Shown here one piece after another: positions 30,986 to 34,376 of a DNA stretch of 34,376 nucleotides. The stretch comes from a virus. Positions within the stretch are counted from its first letter, which is position 1. Every line of letters starts with the position of its first letter. The stretch is from positions 1 through 34,376 of IMG/VR virus record IMGVR_UViG_3300005588_000064; one strand, given 5' to 3'. The notes beneath the pieces are model-generated. The model searched no databases, was not told the DNA's origin, and saw only the letters and a program-made list of their open reading frames with translations. A program made the translations under genes and the position numbers.

Positions 30986-31170
30986 TTGATTAGATCCTCG
31001 CCTAAATAAACCCGCTTCTTTTTTCCTACCTGAATGTAACTTAGCTCCCCGCCATTGGCGGCGGCATTTAATAAGTTAACGCCAATACGTATCCGTTTAG
31101 CCGCATCCGACGCTTTATACTCTGCATTCAGGTCTATATCTAGACCTTTAGCGTACTGGTATATATTCAT
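30838..31170 (-). CDS. Possible excisionase / directionality factor (110 aa)
   Basis: It is directly upstream of int on the same strand. Residues 15-70 (LNAEYKASDAAKRIRIGVNL, then SYIQVGKKKRVYLGEDLIKW) resemble the winged-helix layout of small excisionases: a helix-turn-helix, a basic wing and a terminal helix. The C-terminal 49 codons overlap the start of int in another frame. If the gene ends there, 148 bp are read in two frames; alternatively int starts later. No better family match is visible. Confidence 0.6.
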   Translation of the reverse strand: MNIYQYAKGLDIDLNAEYKASDAAKRIRIGVNLLNAAANGGELSYIQVGKKKRVYLGEDLIKWKLRKRTESATTTSQEIEADLGVEHGTTYKPSKEDLQALALKVFKTQS

Positions 31171-31202
31171 TTTATGTCTCTGTTTATGCTATAAATCCAA
31201 TA

Positions 31203-31415
31203 ATGAAAAAAATCTATCGTGGTATAACCTTTAACGTTACGGCTTGGTATGACAAGCCAGCCAATACCTTTCGCTCTGAATACAGTATTAGCAACTTTGA
31301 TTTTATCGCTTCAAAAGTGTCCCAGAAGCCTTACGATTCAGAACCCCAAGCCCTAGAGGCTGCTTATCGTGCAGCTTGTTTACATATTGATAAAGTGATG
31401 GCATCTGGGTCGTGA
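31203..31415 (+). CDS. Hypothetical protein (70 aa), opposite to the left operon
   Basis: A 70-residue, mildly basic protein (MKKIYRGITFNVTAWYDKPA, then AALEAAYRAACLHIDKVMA-like helix) on the plus strand between the excisionase candidate and the zinc protein. No ribosome-binding site is apparent; TATAAA (31190-31195) lies directly upstream and might give a short or leaderless mRNA. There is no competing minus-strand gene in 31171-31450, so it is plausible. It may be expressed in the prophage. Function unknown. Confidence 0.5.
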   Translation: MKKIYRGITFNVTAWYDKPANTFRSEYSISNFDFIASKVSQKPYDSEPQALEAAYRAACLHIDKVMASGS

Positions 31416-31450
31416 TCCTCGTTAAATTTGTGCAGCTCTCTTTCCTTGTG

Positions 31451-31864
31451 TTAGGCGTACTCACGCACTATTTTGTAAATTTCTCGCGCCTCTTCAACGC
31501 TTCGTATTTTCGCGGTGTGGTATTTCCAACCAACACGAGCACTAATCTTTGCGTAAATATCTTTTCGACTCATCTTTCCACTTTCCCAAATCGGGTCTAA
31601 CAGCTTATGTATATGCTGCCTTGCCTTCTTTAGCTCTGGCGTTGGTATACAGCCGAGTGGTTGTGTTCTGTTCTTAGTCTTGTGGTGGCAGCCAACAAAG
31701 TTACCGCAACTATCGCACCTCCAAAACGGCAAGCTATACAAATCTTTCCTGTGCGGGTAAATCTCACTACCATCAGTTAAACGCGCCTGTACTTTATTGC
31801 CATCACAACCGCAGCAGCGTAATTCGCGCATAACAAAAGGCTCAACCGGATTCATTACGCTCAC
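31451..31864 (-). CDS. DUF3268-type zinc-finger protein (137 aa)
   Basis: The N-terminal half has CxxC pairs (LRCCGCDGNK and WRCDSCGNFVGCHH) around DGSEIYPHRKDLY, then PLGCIPTPELKKARQHIHKL, which is the layout of the DUF3268 zinc-finger domain. The second half is helical (MSRKDIYAKISARVGWKYHT). The biochemical role of this family is unknown; it is often found in phages. The start is GTG at 31864, because GGAGAGAAC lies 8 nt upstream; ATG at 31855 and a TTG at 31894 are also in frame. Confidence 0.75.
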   Translation of the reverse strand: MSVMNPVEPFVMRELRCCGCDGNKVQARLTDGSEIYPHRKDLYSLPFWRCDSCGNFVGCHHKTKNRTQPLGCIPTPELKKARQHIHKLLDPIWESGKMSRKDIYAKISARVGWKYHTAKIRSVEEAREIYKIVREYA

Positions 31865-31919
31865 TTCGTTCTCTCCATTCACGCGGTTAACCAAGGGTTA
31901 AATCGCAATTTTTTTCAGG

Positions 31920-32078
31920 CTAATGTTTAAATAGTATTTTTTCGAGGTCAGAAATCTTTTCCCTCATTGCTTCTTTTGCGTGATCTGGTATTTCAGGATC
32001 AAAAAGCATTCCGCGCATAAAATTGCTAGCACCCTCAATAGTTGATTTTAGCTCCTCAAAAACCTCATCTTGTTCCAT
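31920..32078 (-). CDS. Small acidic hypothetical protein (52 aa)
   Basis: A strong GGAGGCGAG site lies just before the ATG at 32078. The product is helical and acidic (MEQDEVFEELKSTIEGASNF, then PDHAKEAMREKISDLEKILF), two amphipathic helices around a FDPEIP turn. It could be a small inhibitor or adaptor. No known family. Confidence 0.65.
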   Translation of the reverse strand: MEQDEVFEELKSTIEGASNFMRGMLFDPEIPDHAKEAMREKISDLEKILFKH

Positions 32079-32114
32079 TATCTCGCCTCCTAAGACGTAA
32101 ATTGTTCAAATCTG

Positions 32115-32309
32115 TTAGTTACAGTCGCATGACTGCCATTCTTGGTAGCAGTTAGGACAGCAATCATCATCGTCTAATTCTTCATCATCCAAACCATCGG
32201 GACACTTCCCGAAGGGAACCTCAACGCACTTCATGTACCCGTAATCGTAATAATCACAAAAGGTTTCACCGCCTTGGTGTGTACACATCATGCAGCTTGA
32301 TCTATCCAC
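32115..32309 (-). CDS. Small Cys-rich acidic protein, probably metal-binding (64 aa)
   Basis: It starts with GTG behind AAGGAGAACATT. Nine cysteines occur in 64 residues as MMCTHQ, TFCDYYDYGYMKCVEV, GKCPDG, then an Asp/Glu block (GLDDEELDDDDCC) and PNCYQEWQSCDC. The pairs suggest one or two zinc knuckles with an acidic connector. It has no signal peptide. It is one of several small Cys-rich proteins in this operon and has no recognised family. Confidence 0.65.
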   Translation of the reverse strand: MDRSSCMMCTHQGGETFCDYYDYGYMKCVEVPFGKCPDGLDDEELDDDDCCPNCYQEWQSCDCN

Positions 32310-32348
32310 AATGTTCTCCTTCTTTAAATATGCGTTTACAGTTCAGAT

Positions 32349-32510
32349 CTACGAGTTAACGTAAATCGTACCTCTGTTTAGATTACCTATAATCCTCCTA
32401 CCTTCCTCTTCATCTTTAGCTGCAGCTTTTGTTATCCAGTGCCCGAACCAATACGATTGGACAAGGTAGCCTCCATCAGCCTGCGGTTTTAATCGCCATT
32501 CATTATTCAT
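32349..32510 (-). CDS. Small hypothetical protein (53 aa)
   Basis: GCGGAGAGAG precedes the ATG at 32510. The product has an aromatic-rich N-terminal part (MNNEWRLKPQADGGYLVQSY, WFGHWITKAA) and an acidic helix (AKDEEEGRRIIGNLNRG). The pattern suggests a tiny alpha/beta fold. It follows the same order and direction as its neighbours in the left operon. Unknown function. Confidence 0.6.
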   Translation of the reverse strand: MNNEWRLKPQADGGYLVQSYWFGHWITKAAAKDEEEGRRIIGNLNRGTIYVNS

Positions 32511-32538
32511 ATCTGACTCTCTCCGCATGAATTAAGTG

Positions 32539-32697
32539 TTAACGTTTAAATTTGTATTTATCACACCAGCACTTCTCTGAGTCCGCTGGGTGGCCGCACC
32601 ACTCATCACAGATGTAAGGCTCTCTTTCTTTTGGCTGCTCTTGAGTTGTGTAATGCTCTTCAAAAACATAATTTGGCTCGTCGGTTGGATCTACCAT
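32539..32697 (-). CDS. Small Cys-rich hypothetical protein (52 aa)
   Basis: GAGGTAAGGAAA precedes the ATG at 32697. The acidic N terminus (MVDPTDEPNYVFEEHYTTQE) is followed by a C-terminal cysteine cluster, YICDEWCGHPADSEKCWCDK, with four Cys and a His that could hold one zinc ion, and a basic end. No recognised family. It sits next to the LuxR-type regulator gene. Confidence 0.6.
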   Translation of the reverse strand: MVDPTDEPNYVFEEHYTTQEQPKEREPYICDEWCGHPADSEKCWCDKYKFKR

Positions 32698-32722
32698 TTT
32701 CCTTACCTCTAAATATGCGTTT

Positions 32723-32992
32723 CTATTCGCCTTTCAGCAAAGGATGTTTAGCCCTTACCATCGGCGGAATTACTTTCAATAACAACTCTCTATCGTTCGT
32801 TACATCGAATGCTTTTCTCACTCTTACGATAGAGTTCGTTAGTGCTGACCTTGTTACATTTAAACTTGCCACCATTTCATTATTGGAATAGCCGTTAAGC
32901 ATTAGAATTAAACATTCCTTTTGTCTTTCGGGTAGAGTATCTAGTGTGTGCAAAGCCAAAAAGTCAGAATATTTCATATTCTTTTTTGGCAC
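32723..32992 (-). CDS. LuxR-type (GerE) HTH protein (89 aa)
   Basis: Residues 16-72 (LDTLPERQKECLILMLNGYS, NNEMVASLNVTRSALTNSIV, RVRKAFDVTNDRELL) follow the GerE/sigma-region-4 pattern: LPERQKE begins helix 1, NEMVASLN and TRSALTNSIVRV are the turn and recognition helix. It has no receiver or ligand domain. The GTG start directly follows the stop of the Fn3 gene (TAAGTG) with AAGGA 7 nt upstream, so it is coupled. It probably regulates phage or host promoters. Confidence 0.75.
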   Translation of the reverse strand: MPKKNMKYSDFLALHTLDTLPERQKECLILMLNGYSNNEMVASLNVTRSALTNSIVRVRKAFDVTNDRELLLKVIPPMVRAKHPLLKGE

Positions 32993-33544
32993 TTAAATAT
33001 CCTTGCACACTGACTGCTCACCCTGACTAATAACGCCATCAATAATTGATCTAACGTAACCGCATACATATCCCGTCACTTCTCGATCATCTAGAATGAA
33101 GGTTTCTTTTGTTTCAACGTAAGGCGCTCCGTTAAAATCTACGTCATAGCCATCAACAGTGGCTCTAACGCGATAAGTAATCACCTCATCACCCTTTAAT
33201 GGCGTGCCGTCTTTGCGGGTTGTTGGTCTAACCCATGATATGCTTACTTTGCCTTCAGCTTCTTCTATAACTAAACAGCTATCACGAACATACTCACAGT
33301 TAGTAAAGCGATTCACATAACCAGTGTTCTTGTCGTAGATGAAGTCAAAGCTGAGCCGCTCTTGCGGTAAAGATTCAATAGTTTCGCACCCCAGCAAGTC
33401 CTTCACTTTCTGTTGAGTGGCTGGCTGAAAGGGACAATCGCTTACTGGGTGTGCGCCAGCAAAGTTGCTAATAATGGTAAAAATCAAGAATAGACAAACC
33501 ACCATCACCACTCGTAAAAAGTTTCTTTCAAATCGTGTTTTCAT
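32993..33544 (-). CDS. Secreted protein with a fibronectin type III-like domain (183 aa)
   Basis: The N terminus (RFERNFLRVVMVVCLFLIFT) is a Sec signal peptide with probable cleavage after SNFAGA. The C-terminal 90 residues (GKVSISWVRPTTRKDGTPLK, EVITYRVRATVDG, VTGYVCGYVRSIIDGVISQG) show the strand spacing of an Fn3 domain, with extra cysteines that could form disulfides in the periplasm. Such a protein in an early recombination operon is unusual. It might modify the host surface or block infection. Start ATG at 33544 has GGGAG upstream; an in-frame ATG 12 bp earlier lacks one. Confidence 0.7.
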   Translation of the reverse strand: MKTRFERNFLRVVMVVCLFLIFTIISNFAGAHPVSDCPFQPATQQKVKDLLGCETIESLPQERLSFDFIYDKNTGYVNRFTNCEYVRDSCLVIEEAEGKVSISWVRPTTRKDGTPLKGDEVITYRVRATVDGYDVDFNGAPYVETKETFILDDREVTGYVCGYVRSIIDGVISQGEQSVCKDI

Positions 33545-33597
33545 TTCAGCTCCCAATAAAGCCCTTCTTAAAAACGACTACGGGCAAGAAACGTGGA

Positions 33598-34376
33598 TTA
33601 AGTTGATTCAGCCAAATCCTTCATGTCTTCCATTGCAGCTTCATTGCTGTCGAAAAATCTACAAGGGTTGATTTCATAGCCGCTTTCTCGGTAAATCAGT
33701 TGTGCTGCAAGACATGTGCTACTAAAGAATTTTTCAAGTGCATATCCTTCATTACCTGCGAGATGAACCACCCATCCGGCACGGCAATGAGTCGTGTCGC
33801 ACGTATGCCAATCCCCCATATTTAGTGCGTTTTCAGCACTTGCGGCCTCAAAAACTTTTTTATGGATGCCTTCTATTGAGGGCGTCAAAGGCTTCTTACT
33901 TTCCTCGCTGCCCTTTTTTTCATGGCAAGAGCTGCAATAGCTGCAATCGCTGCAAGAGCTGCAATCGCTGCAAGAGCGGCAATCGCTGCAAGAGCTGCAA
34001 GAGCTGCAATCGCTGCAAGAGCTGCAATAGCTGCAATAGCTGCAAGAGCGGCAATAGCTGCAAGAGCGGCAATCGCTGCAAGAGCGGCAATAGCTGCAAT
34101 CGCTGCAAGAGCGGCAATAGCTGCAAGAGCGGCAAGAGCGGCAATCGCTGCAAGAGCTGCAAGAGCTGCAATCGCTGCAATCGCTGCAAGAGCTGCAATA
34201 GCTGCAATAGCTGCAAGAGCTGCAATAGCTGCAATCGCTGCAAGAGCGGCAATAGCTGCAATCGCTGCAATTCCAACAGCCTTTGTTTGTTTTATTATCA
34301 TCCAAAAAGTCAGGATGGTTTTTAGCAAATTCTTCGCTTACTCCGTTTTCTTCTTTATCGTCTCTTTTTAAGAAGT
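33598..34376 (-). CDS. Cysteine tripeptide-repeat protein with C-terminal HxC-HCRAGW domain (main part)
   Basis: The full protein (270 residues) starts at 134 and enters here across the seam. After a charged leader, about residues 45-162 consist of 39 uninterrupted C-x-x units, mostly CSD, CSY, CSS or CRS, with 40 cysteines exactly three residues apart. A linker (HEKKGSEESKKPLTP) joins a 100-residue domain with NMGDWHTCDTTHCRAGWVVH and FFDSNEAAMEDM. From memory, that domain also occurs in phage proteins behind pentapeptide repeats; I know no function for it. A three-residue period places every Cys on one face of a polyproline- or 3-10-type helix, which suits metal or iron-sulfur binding, or disulfide stacking. 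It has no signal peptide, so it is cytoplasmic. It is coupled to csrA. Confidence 0.85.
   Translation of the reverse strand, partial: FLKRDDKEENGVSEEFAKNHPDFLDDNKTNKGCWNCSDCSYCRSCSDCSYCSSCSYCSYCSSCSDCSDCSSCSSCSDCRSCRSCSYCRSCSDCSYCRSCSDCRSCSYCRSCSYCSYCSSCSDCSSCSSCSDCRSCSDCSSCSDCSYCSSCHEKKGSEESKKPLTPSIEGIHKKVFEAASAENALNMGDWHTCDTTHCRAGWVVHLAGNEGYALEKFFSSTCLAAQLIYRESGYEINPCRFFDSNEAAMEDMKDLAEST
33925..34278. repeat. 9-bp tandem repeat tract coding the C-x-x array
   Basis: About 39 units of the type GCNGCAANN (forward), with GCTGCAATC, GCTGCAATA, GCTGCAAGA and GCGGCAATC the main versions. Variation is limited to three bases of the unit; the TGC Cys codon is constant. The units are not identical, so the array is old enough to have diverged. 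At 354 bp, longer than the 100-bp assembly overlap at its edge, its exact copy number in the assembly is uncertain. Confidence 0.95.
34277..34376. repeat. Right copy of the 100-bp terminal direct repeat (circular seam)
   Basis: Exact copy of positions 1-100. It begins at the very edge of the 9-bp tandem repeat tract (33925-34278), which suggests the assembler opened the circle at that repeat. Removing one copy gives a circle of 34,276 bp. Confidence 0.95.

Noticed and set aside
33925-34278. CRISPR array or diversity-generating retroelement
   Set aside because: The units are 9 bp without spacers, and no reverse transcriptase or cas gene is present.
33738-34371. Long ORFs on both strands with Ala-Ile-Ala-Ala or Leu-Gln-Leu patterns over the repeat tract
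   Set aside because: A 9-bp repeat without stops stays open in many frames. Only the minus-strand Cys frame continues into non-repetitive, conserved-looking sequence on both sides and joins across the seam.
1-34376. Insertion sequences or transposases
   Set aside because: No transposase-like protein or terminal inverted repeat was seen; the only recombinase is the tyrosine integrase.

Overview
The window looks like the complete genome of a temperate, P22-like podovirus of a gammaproteobacterium, probably marine. The first 100 bases and the last 100 bases are identical. A gene with an ATG at position 134 (minus strand) reads without interruption through that junction to position 33598. The contig is therefore best read as a circle of about 34,276 bp, cut at an arbitrary point beside a 9-bp tandem repeat. 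This fits headful packaging by a P22-type terminase. Three things suggest a gammaproteobacterial host: a CsrA close to the enterobacterial sequence, a LexA box of the CTGT-N8-ACAG type, and an attP core carrying the 3' part of a tRNA-Ala(GGC) gene.

The layout is lambdoid. The control region is at about 4.3-6.0 kb. It has a leftward promoter pL (4329-4357), a repressor (4819-5283, minus), a rightward promoter pR (5331-5359) and a Cro-like gene (5366-5554). The same AAACGAAAACG operator element occurs at both promoters. The repressor has no visible self-cleavage (S24) domain. A near-consensus LexA box inside a recA-like promoter (4690-4718) points at a 61-aa ORF antisense to the repressor's 3' end. 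I propose that this SOS promoter makes an antirepressor or antisense RNA that induces the prophage.

The leftward operon runs on the minus strand from pL, across the contig seam, to the integrase. It holds a 142-aa protein followed by a terminator, two small proteins, RecT, a YqaJ exonuclease, a 175-aa protein, CsrA, the 270-aa cysteine-tripeptide-repeat protein, a secreted Fn3-like protein, a LuxR-type HTH protein, several very small Cys-rich or acidic proteins, a DUF3268-type zinc protein, a possible excisionase and the tyrosine integrase. attP lies just past the integrase stop, with candidate arm-type repeats on both sides.

The rightward early operon (5366-10215) holds Cro-like and HTH regulators, a tR1-like terminator, a cupin-like protein, a DUF1376 replication protein, many small overlapping genes, RusA and a gene in the Q position. 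A promoter followed almost at once by a terminator (10223-10306) resembles the pR'/tR' late switch. Lysis genes follow: a membrane/coiled-coil protein, an SLT-like lysozyme, a remnant of a T7-type amidase and a small membrane protein. A beta-helix protein comes next, then the P22 virion order: gp3, gp2, gp1, gp8, gp5, gp4, gp10, a small gene in the gp26 slot, gp14, gp7, gp20 and gp16, and a tail fibre. Cargo-like genes sit at typical moron positions: a minus-strand membrane protein between gp16 and the tail fibre, an SGNH-hydrolase lipoprotein next to attP, an exported GF/GY-repeat protein near cro, and a membrane protein beside the repressor.

Most noteworthy are the 40-cysteine CxxCxx protein encoded directly behind a phage csrA, and the LexA-box promoter antisense to the repressor.
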